Notes: generated from the sequence alone by a model not told the origin. A stretch of 64,000 nt of DNA from Nemopilema nomurai (GCA_003864495.1 ML133488.1:941230-1005229), one strand, 5' to 3'; positions 34,493 through 48,467 are shown, counted from the first letter of the stretch. Numbers and translations: made by a program.

Positions 34493-37400
34493 CTAGGCTG
34501 CTTTTCACATCACATATACTTTCTATAACAGTAGATAAAATGCCGCATTTGATTACAAATGATTGCAAAACAGCAATGTACAAAAGATGTTAATATCTTG
34601 GTTTATAAAATACAAACATCAAATTTTCGGATTATAAACTCGACAAATACAATGGAACATAGGAACACGGAATATAAATATCAAATCAAATCGGGACCTG
34701 TTATTGTATCATTGCTATTTGGATATAGATTTACAACTGCTGATGGCTTTTCAGATGCCAATATGTCTAGGTTTTAAAGCCATTCGGATATGAACTGTTA
34801 TTTTGTCGATCAGTAGTTTTAAATCACTATCAAGTGAAGATTATCATTATTTTCTTTAAAGGCTGCGAAATAACAAGTTTAAAATGGATGACTCACAACG
34901 GATACTCCACCCACTTTTCAGTCTCACAAACTGTTTATTATTATGGCCTCGTTATCAGCCAAAATCAAGGAGGCTGACCACACTGCAGTTTTTTGTATAA
35001 CCCTAAAGAATATTATAACGTCTGGATTGAAATAAACTGATGGTGTGATTATAAAATGATGAGAAGATTGCTAATGGAGCTTAATCTGACATTAATGGAA
35101 ATTACTCGTAGCGGGATCGATTATCTCTAGAATGCCAGAAGGGAAGGTTGCTCGACGGTGTAAAATTTAAATTCTTTATGGTGAAGTTGAATGAATCAAA
35201 AAAGAACCAAACGTTTTGTTTGAAAAATTTACAATAAAGTGGTTAAAGGGGGAGATACAGATCCTGTTTGGGATGAGGTTTTCAAGAATCGGTGTTGTTA
35301 AAGGACAGAATCATATGCGATCCACCCCTAAGTCTCCAAAAAAGTGGAGGCAAATTAAAGTTCAGGAGATGCTGGTGTGCCTATTTTCTGATTGATACTG
35401 TAGCGTTTTCCAAGAGCGATTTCGCAAAATACACGAAATTGAAATTTATTTATACCTACCCAACTAAGTAATAAGAGTGAAGCACAATGGCATGTGGTAA
35501 GCCTTGCAAGAGGCCTTATTTTGGCAAATTTACTAGCAGAGACTTTATTAAGGTGGCAAAACACTCTTCTGCCAAGCAACATCACTGTCACGCCTGATGA
35601 CTTTTATTTACTTAACTTGCCAAAAGGCCACGTAAGTCTGGTAAATCACTCCATTGATAATTGATTCATTGGTTCGTCTTAACACCGTGTTGCTATCTGG
35701 ATTGCCATGAGATTTTGGAAATATGTAAAAACGCGGCTGAAGCAAAGACTCAATGCTCACAAAAGATTTTACTAATCTGAGGTAATTGATATCCTTCCCC
35801 AATTTGAGTTAAAAGACATGAACAACCGTTGGCTGATAAGTTCTGAAATGGTTCTGTTGTGGATAATTACACACTGACCTTCATTATCAGGGGCGCAACT
35901 AAGATATTTTAAGGGCAGGGGTTTCGTGGTAGAAATGGAGCATAAAGACATTGGATTTCCATGGGAATAGGGCAAAATTCAAATCCTTGCCAAAAAGGGC
36001 AGGGGTTGTAACCCCCACAACCCCCCTTCCCCCACTTAGATGCGCCCCTGATTATAGACAATTATGCATAAAAGTTTGACATCAAGGTATTACGCATCAT
36101 GCGCGGATTCCTAGTTATAAATTTTATAGATTTAATAACGCATTTGCATTCTTTGCTGCCCTTTAACAATGCCATATTTACCCTATAAAGTTTCTTTGCT
36201 TAGCCTTATCAAGGAACCTAGCAAGATCCCTCTAGAAGGAACGTAAATCTTGGAAATTATTTAGTGGCACTTGGTATCAAGGTCCATAAGTTGGGATAAT
36301 GGAACAGAATCTGTTAAACCAGAGATTACGCAATAATCACCTTGTGTTGTATGATAATTTGAGAAGCTTTGGTCTATTGACAGTTCTTTTCTATCACAAA
36401 GGAGCACACGAAGCCATCAAATGCCCAATTGACTCTGGCAAAATAAGCTTCAAATTTATACATATTTAACATTGGTATGGCAAAATTGTAGCTGTGTTTA
36501 CTTGACTTCAAACATCGAAAAGGAGAGCCATTTTCAATCATCCTTGACCGCGCATTCCTATAATGTGGTGCGGATTTCCATTTTGTACCATTTGCCTAGG
36601 GACAGTGCTCCTGGCTTTGGAGAGTATTTGGAATTTGCGAGGGGGAATGGTAGTCACATGGAACCAACCCACCGAATTCCTTGTCTGGAAAGAGCGTCGT
36701 GACCAACTTAAGCAAAAACTATCCCCAGTGTAGTGTCAAGAAGCTTGTGTCTGGGGTAGGGGAATTAGTTCCCCTCACGGGTTTTCTGCCCCTTTCTAAC
36801 ATCTTCAGAAGAACTCGTACGCTTGCACGTCAATTTGTCGAAATTTGGTGGGTAAAGGTTTTGAATGCGTGAGCTCAAATATGTCAACTAAAAAGATAGG
36901 TGCTAGCGGCTTTCGAACTCAGCCAGCAAATAATTACGTTTTGTTTCAAATACTTTTTGTTCGCCTCTCAAAGTTTGACGGCGATTTCAAATTCACAATG
37001 TGAAAGACCGTTAGCCTTTTTAGGAAGTTTGTGACGACGAACTATGAAACACCTTTTGTGGCGAAACTTCAGATCTTTTTAGACATAACAATGTAATAAT
37101 CCTGCACCAAAATAGATTTCCTGTCAGGCGTGTATTATGATTATGATGACAGTCATCTCGGCATGTGTTGCACAACACAACAACATGTCGACATCCATAA
37201 AACCGCAGGCATGCCAACCATCCTTCTCTTTCACAACCCAAAGGCGAACGGGTGACAGCACATCCAAAAACCAAGGTAATTTCATTTTTTTCTCTAAACA
37301 TTTCTAACTAATGCGGTTATGTATGCTTAATTATTTTAAGTTAGAATTGGTTTAGAAGATAAAAGTTAAGGTTGTTAGCTTGCTATTCCGTAAACGGTCT

Positions 37401-40400
37401 CCGAATCTTTTTTCTTCGTTTTGATCACTTTGAAAGCTTTAGCTGGGCTTCCCTTTCTCGTAGCATGTATATCGTTCTCTAGCTAAATAAAAAACGAGAC
37501 TTCGCGCTAATTAGAGCTTTCTGACTCGACACAATCGTTTGTTTAAACAAGTTATACACTGTCGAAATTAAATTCAAGTTCCCTTCAATTTATGACTGTT
37601 TCAGGAAAGCTCAACAGATGGTTATATTTTTCGATTATTCGTCAAAACTCGTTTTTAACATTTGTTATTGACACACTGTGTCGAATTTTGTGAAAGCGGT
37701 TTACGTTCTTGATAAAACCGGGTCGCTGTTGTATGCAAGAATTTTTGTGTGGAGACAAGGTGTCCAATAACAGCAGCATATACTCTCCATCACACGAATC
37801 TGTTTAGCACAGATTTTCAGCTCAGCAATCCGCCTTATCTCTGAAATGGAGGCCTTTGTTGGCGGTGTACAACAAACGATCTCAAATGTGATCTTTTGAA
37901 GTAGCAGAGGAAAGATCTAGATATGTGCAATATAATCTGTAACAGCGGGTCGAACGGAAGTCGCACGACTTAATAAAAGTCCAGGTGAAATACCTAAATC
38001 TCACATGTTTGTACATATGTACCCTTGTATATGGGATCAGGTGAACATATGCACCCTGCGGTGTCAGCTGTGGGGACAGGTTTAGAGTTGCACCCAGTGG
38101 GCCGTCAGGTCTCTTTTAGGGGCACAGCAGTGTGTTTTTCTGTCCTCAGTAAGGGAAACATAAAGCCTAATCGCAGTTCATAATTCCGTGCTCTAATTTT
38201 TTCAAAACTGATCCTTTATACCTATGTTGATACTGAGTTGATCATTTTGCACCGTATCGGGTTTTGTTCTCGTACTTGGCGTAGGATTCAATCTGATTCT
38301 TGAAATCATCACGTTATCTTGAAAACCCATACAAACTTTCGGTCTTTTTATCGCGAAGAAGAGAATGACCCATGTTTTGTTTGGCTATCCAGGACTTGTG
38401 AGACGGTTGAGCCTGAAATGTGGGCGTTCCCCGCGCCGCATACTCAGCCTTCATTTGGGAAGCATTCGGGCGACACGTGCCGAACGCGCAGCGCGTTGAC
38501 ACTGCAGAGTCAGTTAAACACATCTTTCATCGCGCATCTCGTGAAAGGGCACTTGACAACCGTTACAGTGTAATTTACGAACGTTGACGGTGGGAAACTT
38601 ACTTACGGTTAACGATCGAGTGAAACATGTAATTAGGACTGGTTTGCTATTGGCCACTTCAAAATAAGTCGTTGCCATTCGATAGGGTGCCAACATATGC
38701 GCTGGAGTCTTTCAACGTTGGCTTGACCTGAGTTCAACAGCGAATTCACAGTCACGAAATGCAAGGCGGGAGCAGGAGCTCGGCTCCTCCGCTGACTATC
38801 CTTGGCGCAAGTTCTAATCAGTGATGTCCTAATTTAGTGGTGCTCTTTGTGCTTCACGAAATCACGTTTTCATGGGGAATTCTCGGATTCGAGCAATTTT
38901 TTTTCTTCATATATGGCAAAAATGGATCATAGAAATGGAATCTCCATTTTGTAGTTAGTCTGTAACGAAAATTTCTGAGTGTTTGGACCGTCAGGCTGCG
39001 AATTAACCCATTCTAGAAATTTAGCTTTTCCTATACACTCCAACGGAATTTGCTGGTGCAGTGAAAAGATTTCACTGCAGCCGCAAATTGCGGTAAAATC
39101 GCATGAAATATCTAAATATTTTAAACAAAGTAACTCGCAACCGGAGGGTCAAAACAACATGAAGTTTTCAGTGTAGACTAAGTTAAAGATCAGGATTTCA
39201 ATTCTGATGTTAATTTTTGAGAAAGAGCCGTGGATGCCAAGATACAAAATCGATAACGCCAACTCGAATAGGAGAATGGGCTGGTCCATTTATCGTGTTA
39301 GTTAAAGTCTATCAAATAAGCGACTCAATGCAGGTTTGCTCGGCATGTCGGTGCGAGATTCTAAACAATTCATGCGATTTCGGACTTCCTACACGCACGA
39401 CTGTAAACAAAGTAGCGGAAGAGACAGAGAAACAAGAGGCAAAGTCGTCAACGGCTAAGGTCAATAATGTGAAGAAAATGTGCAACAAATTTATTTCGAC
39501 ACAGCTTTTCTGTCGGCAAGGTTTCATGTTTCCGCCTGCGTGCATTTTCCATCCCTTCTTTCTAAAGTTTCAGCCAGCCTTGCCTGCATGTTCATTTTAA
39601 TATCGAATCCACTTGACATTTGCCTAAAATCCGCTTCTGAATTTACGTGTAAATGCTCTTTTAGCTGGAAACCCTAGCGTTTGCTTTATACTAAAGATCC
39701 TGGGTTTTTATCTGATGTTTATTCAGAATTTTTTTGGGGAGGATACTTTTCAGATCGAGGAAACACTGCCAGCTGATTTTTTAGCATTGCCTTTTTGTCG
39801 GGGGACATTAAAAAAAATTTTTTATGAAATGGAAGTCCAGTTTTTAAATTGCCATTGATAGAGCCGTCAAGATTATCAAAGTTTTTCAGCCTTAACATCG
39901 ACGTGAATTGTGGATGGTTATATCGATAAGCGAACATTTCCGTTAGCAAGTTTACCACACATTCAACCACATCTAAGTAGTGATTCAAGACACTTTGTTT
40001 CAAGAATGAGTAAATTCGTTGTATTGAATAGCAAATTTGCTTTTAACAGAAGAGTGTCAGTAAACCTACATGCTTGATGAAAAACCACGGGCAAACAATA
40101 ATAAATTGAATTTGTTTCTAATCTCAAGTCATTGCCACATAACCTAGCCGTTGGTCTCCCGTGCCGCTACCTTTCAAAGCCATGTTACCCGGGTCGTTTG
40201 GACCACCCTTTCGACAAAGATTAGGCCGATGAACGTGGATCTCGACAGTTTATTTGGATTTAAAAATTCCAGTGTCTTTATTGCATCGCTGGATTAATTA
40301 TTGCGCTAACAGATAATGTGCATATCTTTTGAAAATGATATGGTCTATACGAGTTGTCCCAAGTCGTTGACATTGAGGGCCATTGAGGAACAATGTACGA

Positions 40401-43054
40401 AACATTTCATCAAAATCTGTATTTTATGTTGACTTAGGCATTATTGTACTATTGACTTTTCCTGAGAGCACGCAGGAACGGATGGGAATGAAGGAGTTGA
40501 TGCTGTGCTATTGGATCGAATTTTATATTTTTAGTTCATATTTGTTGTTCTGCAATATTCTGTTCTTGTTTGCTCTTTTGACGAAGCGATGTATCAACAA
40601 AGTTGGAATTCTCCAGACGAATTCATGCCATAATAAAGCATAAACAAGAGCGTTGAACGTAAATCAAGGTGTGGGAATGACCGAGACTCAGCAAGTAGAA
40701 GCTCGATTTGTTGCCGTTTCTTACGATTGAACTGCTCGCCATTTCAAACCTCGACTGCATTCTTGCCACCATACCGCCATGTCTTGGAGCAGGTTGGCCA
40801 ATGAGGTTGATAAATATAGCCCGGGTATGACGCAGGTGAGATGGGAATGTGACGGAACCTTACAAAGATTTCGTGGTTGTGAATCAAGCTGATGACACAG
40901 CCATGATTGAAGCAAACATTTCAGCTCTCGTTTCTGCTGACAGTTTCTGACAGTTTGAAAAATCAGCCAGTTCAGATAGCAGCTAGGCCCAAATTTTACA
41001 AAAGGCGTCCCATTTTGAGAGCCCACACGAACGATCTTTTTGATTTATTTATAGCTAGAGCAAGCAGGGACATCTGCAGCAGGGGTTCAGTCGAGGCAGT
41101 CGTTTCTTCCCTGCTTAATTCTTTCATTTTGTTTTCGTTGTGCAATTATTTTCGTGCCTTCACCCCCATGTTTCCCTCTGTGTTCTGAACATTCACATGT
41201 TGCCAAGAGCGTAACAATGCTCCTACTTTTTCACACGGCACTCTGCGAAATTACACGAGCGGTTTTCTCTGATTTCGAACAATTGCCTGTTCGCTGAAAG
41301 TGAAAATTTGAGAAAAGTGCCTAATCGACCGGTTGCAAATTGGCAAATACACGTCGGTCAAAACAAAGAACTTTGACACTTTCTGGCGTTGCCTAAAGGA
41401 AGTCGTAGGGTCACATTGCACTAGTGTTTTTTCGTACTATTTGAGTTGTGTCCCCACGAATAAGGAACACTGGGCTTGAGCCCTCATAAGATGCCGTCAG
41501 ACCACTTTCTCACGTCTTGGAATCGTACGACGAACAGCGGGTATCGAACGATCCTCTACCAAAGAGCCTGGTCAGTGAATGGTCATCGGCGTATAGGCAC
41601 GGAAGATGGGGGAAGGGGCAAACTTTCTGCCCGTAATGGCAACAGGCTTAAATATTGGCTGTTTAAAAACAAGGTTTAAAATATATCAAATCATTACTTT
41701 CTGTTTCTCTATGTATTCTGCGTTTTGAAAGTAATTGCAAGCAACGAAAGCATGAGTACGTTTCTTGCGGATATTCTGTATTTCTACGGATATTCTCTGT
41801 CTTTTAGGGATTGTTTGAATTTGGATCCCATAACTTTAAAGATTATTGTGAAATATCTGTTAATAGGCCAGATTAGTTGACTGTATTCGGTCTCTCCTCA
41901 TCAATCCTCTGTATTTTAGTCTCTGTTCAAAACTTCGAAATTACGGATTCGTTAGCAAACCTCCAGCCTTTCATTGGCCATACCTCAACCGATTTTAGGC
42001 ATATTCGACCAATTTTGCGCATTTGGAAGTATTTCATGGTGATCTTTTATAATGCCTGGGCAAAATTAAAAAGTTCTGACAATAATTCTTTGGTGACGTA
42101 ACACTCTATAGGCTCTATAGGCTTTTTATTTTAAAGGGTCAAGAGTAATTTGCTAGTTCCTCATGACAAGAGACTAAATGGGGTGCCATATGTTACTCCT
42201 GGTTCAGCTACTTGATGTGTCGTATTTATTCGCTGTTTCGAGACTCTATGTAACGATGGATAAAGCTTTTGAAGGATATTTTTCGAAAAGTTGGTTATTC
42301 TCAAAAAGGTACGGAAGTTATTCTCACGATATAAGTTAAAGAGGCAATGAGATAGTTTGCAAGGGTAAGGCTTTCTTTGTATAAGAAAATATGCAGGTGC
42401 AGGATAAAATAGACAACGCCTGATAATGGGTCCATACAGATGTATCTAATTAGTGTTAGCCTACCACTCTCTCATCCTTTGAAGGCGATTACCCTCCCTG
42501 GTTTAAGCTAGGCCTTACAGAAGATTATTTCGATGATCTTATGGTATCGCTTGAAAAAAGATTCTTTTGGTAGGAGGATTAATTTGGCAATCCTTCTGTC
42601 CAACTTGCGATATTCGTAGCTGGATGACTGAAGGCTATTGACACAAAACTGTGTCGACATGGCCGTTGCCAAAGCGATTTGCTAGAGGAGTTTTAATTTG
42701 TTCGGGAAGGGTGTTGCTTTTGGCTGTTGAACATCGAGCACAAGTTAGGCAATATATCGCTTCATGGCCTAAAAAGTTTGTTTGCCATTTGCCGTCGAAT
42801 GTTGCTACCTAGCTTCATTTTTGGCACAGATGAATTCACTATTGAGGCGTCAAAGCCCCATCCCTCTGCCTCTGCAGAACATCCCTTCGAAACCTAATAA
42901 ATTTGCAATACGGCTGGACTGGATAACTGTGTATGTGGATAGATAGACCAAAGCCTTGGTCATCCATCTTTTTCAAACCCGATCGTTCATCTTATCATTG
43001 GTTATCATGTTTAGAGAGAAGGTAATTTTTCTGTTTCTTTTCTTGCAGGCCAAA
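34493..43054. other. 8.5-kb intergenic region, no gene recognised
   Basis: This lies between the ANO10 start and the avidin-like gene and should contain both promoters. The frames of 60-127 codons have no family motifs or convincing splice partners. Examples are 39217-39600 (+) and 40721-41026 (-). GC content rises locally at about 36580-36800, 38390-38490 and 40140-40210 without a recognisable gene. The only structured element is the TIR element at 35889-36050. Confidence 0.45.
35889..36050. mobile_element. 162-bp miniature element with 17-bp terminal inverted repeats
   Basis: The left end CAGGGGCGCAACTAAG (from 35889) is the inverse of the right end CTTAGATGCGCCCCTG (to 36050) with one mismatch. 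The interior holds G-rich and C-rich arms (GGGCAGGGG, CCCCACAACCCCCC) and no ORF. ATTAT flanks both sides (35884-35888 and 36051-36055). The CAGGGGCG terminus is typical of hAT-family elements, which usually make 8-bp duplications; only 5 bp match here, so the superfamily is inferred. Confidence 0.7.
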
Positions 43055-45126
43055 ATGAAGACGATCTTGATTTTGTCGATCCTGTATCACTTGTGCATTG
43101 TTATGTCTAAAGGTATGCACGTTGTTTTACCAGATGTTTCAGAATAGTTAGTACTCATTCATTTATTATACTGGTTAACATGCAACGGAGATATGAATAT
43201 TCAAACGGACATTTTCAAAATCATTGAACGTGCATTACAGTTTATTGTTGGGCTTGAGTTTATCGTTGCCGTCAATGATGCCAAACTCAGCTCGAGGCTT
43301 TACCAATGCATGACACGGAAAGGAGGTTTGCTAACCAAGAACCCAGGTCCTAAAGATAGTCGTTATGTTCCCAAGCAGACTATTGTTCGATCTGAGCTGA
43401 GTATTCGTATGATTTCTTTTTGGCTCGATTCATTTGATTTTAGTGCTTGTTTGTTTCAAATGATTGACGATCTAGGGTTGATTGTAAACCGGGGACGTAG
43501 GAAGTGTCTAAAATGTGAGGGGGGGTTTAAAAGGGGGCACATGATCACGTTAATTTATGGATTAGGAAGGGACGCTGAAGTGTCGTGCGGGGCAGTATCA
43601 GGTTTGGAACAGCAGTTTGCATGGTTTGCCAAAGAGTGGGGACCATGACCCCGCTGCCCCCACCCCGCTGCCCCCTCCGCCAGTCCCTGCACCATTGTTA
43701 TATACGCAACTCTGTTTTGTCAACAGCTGCGACTTTAGGAAGCCCGCTTGAAGCCACTTGGATAACTGAGTATGGTGTTGCTATCAACTTGGTTCACCAC
43801 GCCGACGGTCGGTTGACTGGTACCTACATGAACCTGATGTCACCTGACGGGCGCAGTGAGGAACTGGAGTTGATCGGCAAAGCGGGAAATGGAAAACCAT
43901 CAACATTTGGCTTTGTTGTTTCCATGAAGGTAATTAAAGTCCGGAATTTTCATACCGTCACTGTAAAGTTGCGCCTTCTGTGGGAGCTTCTCTTATGAGT
44001 AGAGATGTCCCCGTCTTTAGTATTGGGTCATAATTGCTTCGAGCGAATGTTAGCGTTCATTAAGGAAATGAAGAAGGATGCCTCTTCCAAATTTGCTGAT
44101 TTAGGCCTATGCACACTGTGCGACAGCTACAATGGTTTAACATGTAACAAAGGGGCTCAGACAGACAGTCTGTTTCATTGGGTCATTGGAAGCATGGGTG
44201 TAGCGAAGGGTACTTTATTGCTTCTGACCCTCGAATTTGAACGATGCAGACTGGCGCTTTTTAAAATAGTTTTGAGGGTATCAGCCGACCTGATCCACGG
44301 AAAGGTCATTGGAACAATATAAGCCTGCGGGGCAAACAAATTTGCCACGGCGAATCATCCAGATTACCGGATTCTGATAAAGGAAGGCCAACATTATGTA
44401 TTCATTAAAAAATTCTTAGCAAGCTTTGGTTGAACATTGATTTCGTTGCCAAAGGAATCCTGTGACTACGGGTCTGTCGGCAACATCTCATTAGACGGGC
44501 TTAATTTGGCCTGCGCAGCCACAGACATGCTGCGCAGGGGCATGGGTATTTTTGCGTCTCGTTGACTTCGCTGGCAAAGGCAGGGCCAAAGGTGGCCTGG
44601 TCACTAGACAGTCAAGTGCAGCTCATAGCCTTTTAACTCGGCTTCGCTCAGATCGCATACATGAAAAAGTATTCAAAGCGTCTCGTGGTTTTACTTACGT
44701 CACATGCCGCTTAGAGCTACTTTAAATCCAGACTGGATTCATGCTTGTCGGGGCGTTAACCCCCCTTTCCAAGGGAGACTGTCAATCGTGAATTCTCAAA
44801 CCCCCTAACCGTTTAGGAACTCAGTAACGTGTGCGGTAACAACTGGTTCACTGAGGTGATTTTGCATCGGATTGAAGCAGATTCTCTGTTGCTTTTAGGA
44901 TGGATCCACCAAGGTCTGGACCGGGCAATACCAGTTTTGCAAGGGAGAGGCGACGCTTCTGGCCAGATGGATGACGACGGCAGTGACGAAGTCGTGCGGA
45001 AATGACTGGAAGGGCCACTTGAGCGGCATGGACAGATTCGTGCGAAAGACGAGTCAACATGGCTCCAAGCTTGGTCGATACATTAGAAAAGAGTTCATCA
45101 AAATTGTCAGCAATCCGAAGCATTGA
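43055..45126 (+). CDS. secreted avidin-like protein, 3 exons, 162 aa
   Basis: Exons 43055-43112, 43727-43929 and 44899-45126, GT-AG, phases 1 and 0, ATG to TGA. Residues 1-19 are a signal peptide (MKTILILSILYHLCIVMSK). The rest is one avidin domain: LEATWITEYGVAINL (strand 1), DGRLTGTYMN (strand 3), STFGFVVSMK, then TKVWTGQYQF, LLARWMTTAV and NDWKGHLSGMDRFVR. Avidins are eight-stranded barrels that bind biotin extracellularly. Kept contacts are Y53 (avidin Y33), W111 (W97), W124 (W110) and D132 (streptavidin D128). Changed contacts are T33 for N12, V37 for S16 and M86 for W70. Biotin affinity may therefore be reduced or the ligand different; that is inference. C101 and C120 could form a disulfide. 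The basic C-terminal tail after residue 137 is longer than in chicken avidin. An acceptor (TTCTTGCAG) just before the ATG suggests a 5' UTR intron. Confidence 0.88.
43113..43726. other. avidin-like intron 1 with a 151-codon open frame
   Basis: The frame 43193-43648 (+) is the longest here but shows no known motif, sits wholly inside the intron and runs up to C-rich simple sequence (CCCCGCTGCCCC repeated near 43650). I treat it as chance. Confidence 0.4.
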
Positions 45127-45670
45127 GTCCCACTTCACAATTTCACCACACACCCACAGGTTTTCTACTGAAGTTGTCAGTAGGCCAGATCCGTAAGGAG
45201 GCATGTTTTGAGGGAAGATGCAGGAGGGGATGGGAGAAGGGGCTTGAGCAGTCTTCAGCATATAGTGTCATTTTTTGGCTGGCACTGCTGTTCCCTTTCT
45301 GTCTGTGAAAGTTTCCAACAACAAGATTTCCGATTAAATGTACTACCGAGTTGCAATGCATCTTCCCCTTTCTAGAAACAGGCTGAAAAGCGGCTTTGAA
45401 GTCGTATTGAATTACCCAGCAGCTTTCCCTATAATCTAGCCAAGTAAGATATTTTTCTTTGATGCAGATAGTTCTCGGTCTAACTAATGGATATAAGCAC
45501 CGCAGTTCTTGTGTCGGTCGAAGCCAACTTCAGTAGAAAACCCCATCCCAAAATTGCACCGTTTGAAGTAGCGACGAAGGAGTTTGCCAGGAGATTGCTG
45601 TGTACGAAATGGAGAGAACAAGTTAGTACAGGGTTCACAGGGACAGTTGTTTTGGAGGCTTAGTTGATTT

Positions 45671-45676
45671 AATAAA
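45671..45676 (+). terminator. possible polyadenylation signal of the avidin-like gene
   Basis: This is an AATAAA found about 545 bp after the stop codon; I did not check for a nearer variant. The assignment is tentative. Confidence 0.35.
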
Positions 45677-46239
45677 TCGTAACATGTTACTGGACATTGT
45701 CAGTCTGATTTTTCAATTTATTTTTTTCGGGAAGGTTATGAGCTCTTGTATTCTAAGCTTAGTTGTTGCAGAATTATCTGAATGTTAACACAGTAGTAAA
45801 TTATTCGTGGAAGTTATTCAAACAAGTTTGGCGTTTTCTTCATTCCTACTCCTTCAACCTTTACATGCACAGCTTTAACTTGAACTGATAAATCAGAGAA
45901 AAAACCCAAAGTGGTTGGTCGCAGATTAACCAAGGGAAGAAATTGTGGTCGGCACGACATGGAATAGTGAGTGGGGTAGAGCAGGCAATGAGAAGGCAGT
46001 GATAAACGGGGAGACAATACTGTTAGCGAGTTTAATGAATTAGCACCATTGGTCCATGTTTTTTACATTACTCTTTAGGGTGAAGATTCGTGCACAGAGC
46101 GTTGTCAAATGGGTTGTTCTTCTGCTAATGAAAAGCATTCGTTATATGCTCAACAGAACCCTAATGTTCCACGTCACGCATTTTTCCTCTTACCCGAAAA
46201 GGCAAAATACAAGTAGGATTGGTTAATACACAATTTGGA

Positions 46240-46440
46240 TACCGAAATCAAAGTTTTCAAAGTTAATTTAGTAGAAGGCAAATTAGTCGCCACCCCTGAA
46301 CAGAAAGCCTTTTTGCTGATGAGCTCAGATCACTAGACCCTCTACAACTTAAACAAGCTAAAGAAGGGTGGAAAAGACTTTCAGGCCGCTTTGAACGTAA
46401 CCTAGAGTTAAGCCTTTTGAAGGTGATGATGATGATGATG
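46240..46440 (+). mobile_element. possible non-LTR retrotransposon 3' remnant with GAT tail
   Basis: The plus strand reads LKQAKEGWKRLSGRFERNLE with a few more sense codons and ends in a GATGATGATGATGATG microsatellite (to about 46440). Non-LTR elements often end in such trinucleotide tails. No target duplication was found and the protein match is only suggestive. Confidence 0.3.
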
Positions 46441-46850
46441 TTTTCACTAAAGAGTAATAGACTGGCAACGTTGAAAGATTTTACAAGAAATTATCTCGGC
46501 ATTATCTCAAAATTTGGTCAAATTTTCAAACATACATTTCAAGTCTATTTCCACAACTGAATGTGAACAGTGAATCACGTTGAATTGGCTTAAGGAGAAC
46601 AGCGAATAAACACCCTTTCAAAGCAAGTGTTTCAAATCAGATCTCACTATAGAGATGAGTAGAGAGCTCGGAGTCCTAGTTTGACAGTGACCATTTGTAC
46701 GACATTACGAGAGAAAATGGCAGCGTGGGATTTGCAACGAGAGCTTGTTAAAGTGGCGTTCATTGTCGAACAGTGGATGGGAAATTATAAATTGTAAACT
46801 TGCTAAATTAAATTCGTTTTTGAAGCTGGTATTGCTGTTTCTCAACTTAA

Positions 46851-46900
46851 AGTTTCGTAAATTAGGTTTCAGTTTCGTAAATTAGGTTTCAGTTTCGTAA
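46851..46900. repeat. 2.5 copies of a 20-bp tandem repeat
   Basis: AGTTTCGTAAATTAGGTTTC occurs at 46851-46870 and 46871-46890, and its first ten bases again at 46891-46900. Copies are identical. Confidence 0.9.
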
Positions 46901-48467
46901 AACCGAGAAAAACGTAATATTGTTTTGTGAAACTCATAGATTTGTTTTTTGGTATCCATGGCAGTGCTTGAAAATCTGCAGCTAATTCCAGCTTTGGCTC
47001 CCACTACGGCTAACAAAATATTAATTCAAGCTTTCACGATCTTTAAACCATAAAATGACTTCAGGCATTGAAATGAAGAGCGTATTTTAAAAGAAGTTTT
47101 CATGTCAACAGAGGAAGAAGCTATTCTCGAAGTTAACCTTTAAACTACTTAACAATAATGTCTGAGTATTATTTCAGCTTCATTATCAACAATGATATTT
47201 TGAAACAAAGTTACATTTAAAATACCGAGAGGCCAATATATTCCTGGTCGAAAACAACAATAATCAACAGTCAACACAGTAAGAGCAAATAAATTATTAG
47301 CACAATGTGAGTTTTCTAAAAAGAGTTTAGCTGAATTCTTTATGTGTTCAATGTGAATACATGTCAATTTTACTTATAAATAAGCTGAAAGAAATTGGGT
47401 CTGAATATTTAATTAATTTAATCTTTTGTGAAGTCAATTCCCATCAGATATTGACTTGGTCGATTTCTTTAGGTTACAGGGCATGACAGCTTTGATTGGT
47501 AAGGGGGGATGCGCCGGAAACTTTTTGGGCAATGTTCGGGACTTCAACTATGCAGGTTCATACGGGTTTATATGTATATGGAGTGTATCGCTTCTTTCAG
47601 AAAATAGAAAATATCTCGCGGCAATCCAATAGATGGCCAATGCTTGGAGGTAGCAAGAAACATGCTTTGGCGCCATGACATCTTTCTTAAAATGTTACAG
47701 TGTATAAAAAGGTGTCCGCTGCATGCATGTTGAATATATGTATACCTCATTAACAGCTCTGCTTGCATACTTATAGACACAATTGTGGACATTTTCAAAC
47801 GAATTACGACGTCCAGTTACGACGTCCGGTTACGGCGAAAAGTTACGAGGACAAACCTCACAGAAACGAGTCTGAGCTCCTCCCCATTGCAAAGCGTCTT
47901 CCTGAAAACGCAGAGAAAGACACGTAAATAACTTCAGGAGTAAACTAATATTCTATACGCAGGCAAACACAGGAGACTTGATGTACGTGCGGGTAAGTCC
48001 AATAAATTTACAGGCGACCAAAAAAAATATCAGCTCATTTTTAAAAGGGCCAAGAACACCAGCAAAAGATAGCATTAAAACTTTCAAATGGCAACATCTA
48101 AACTTTCAATAGGTAAAAACCTCATTCGATGAACAATACATTTGATCTAGTTATGGAAATCTCACAAAAATAACAGTGTTTCTAAATTTGACACCTAGAA
48201 ATATCAGAATTGTATCTATTGTTTTTGCATGACCGAAACACATCATATCTGATAAATAGTTAACCCAAAAATAACGCTTTAGGTAAGCATTTGCGTCAAA
48301 AATATCGGACTGACCCACGTATCTCTGTGTGCCCTTCTCTAGGTTTGACGTTTAATATAACTTGTTCCAATATAAGGAGTCATACCCTGCTTATAGTCAC
48401 GTTACTTTGTGCTGCCAATATAATTTATAAACCCTTTTAAGCTACAGATTAACTTGTCTACAAAATG

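Noticed and set aside
37185..37275. Possible first coding exon (MSTSIKPQACQPSFSF...) followed by a GT donor
   Set aside because: No downstream exon in phase with recognisable content was found; one open ATG plus donor of 91 bp is common by chance.
43193..43648. 151-codon frame in the first avidin intron
   Set aside because: No family features, ends in C-rich simple sequence, and lies between two well-supported exons of another frame.
47478..47640. Open frame with LIGKGGCAGNFLGN, superficially like the avidin LIGKAGNGKP segment
   Set aside because: The resemblance covers only a few residues; there is no TGTY, TFGF or later tryptophan strands nearby, so it is not a second avidin copy.
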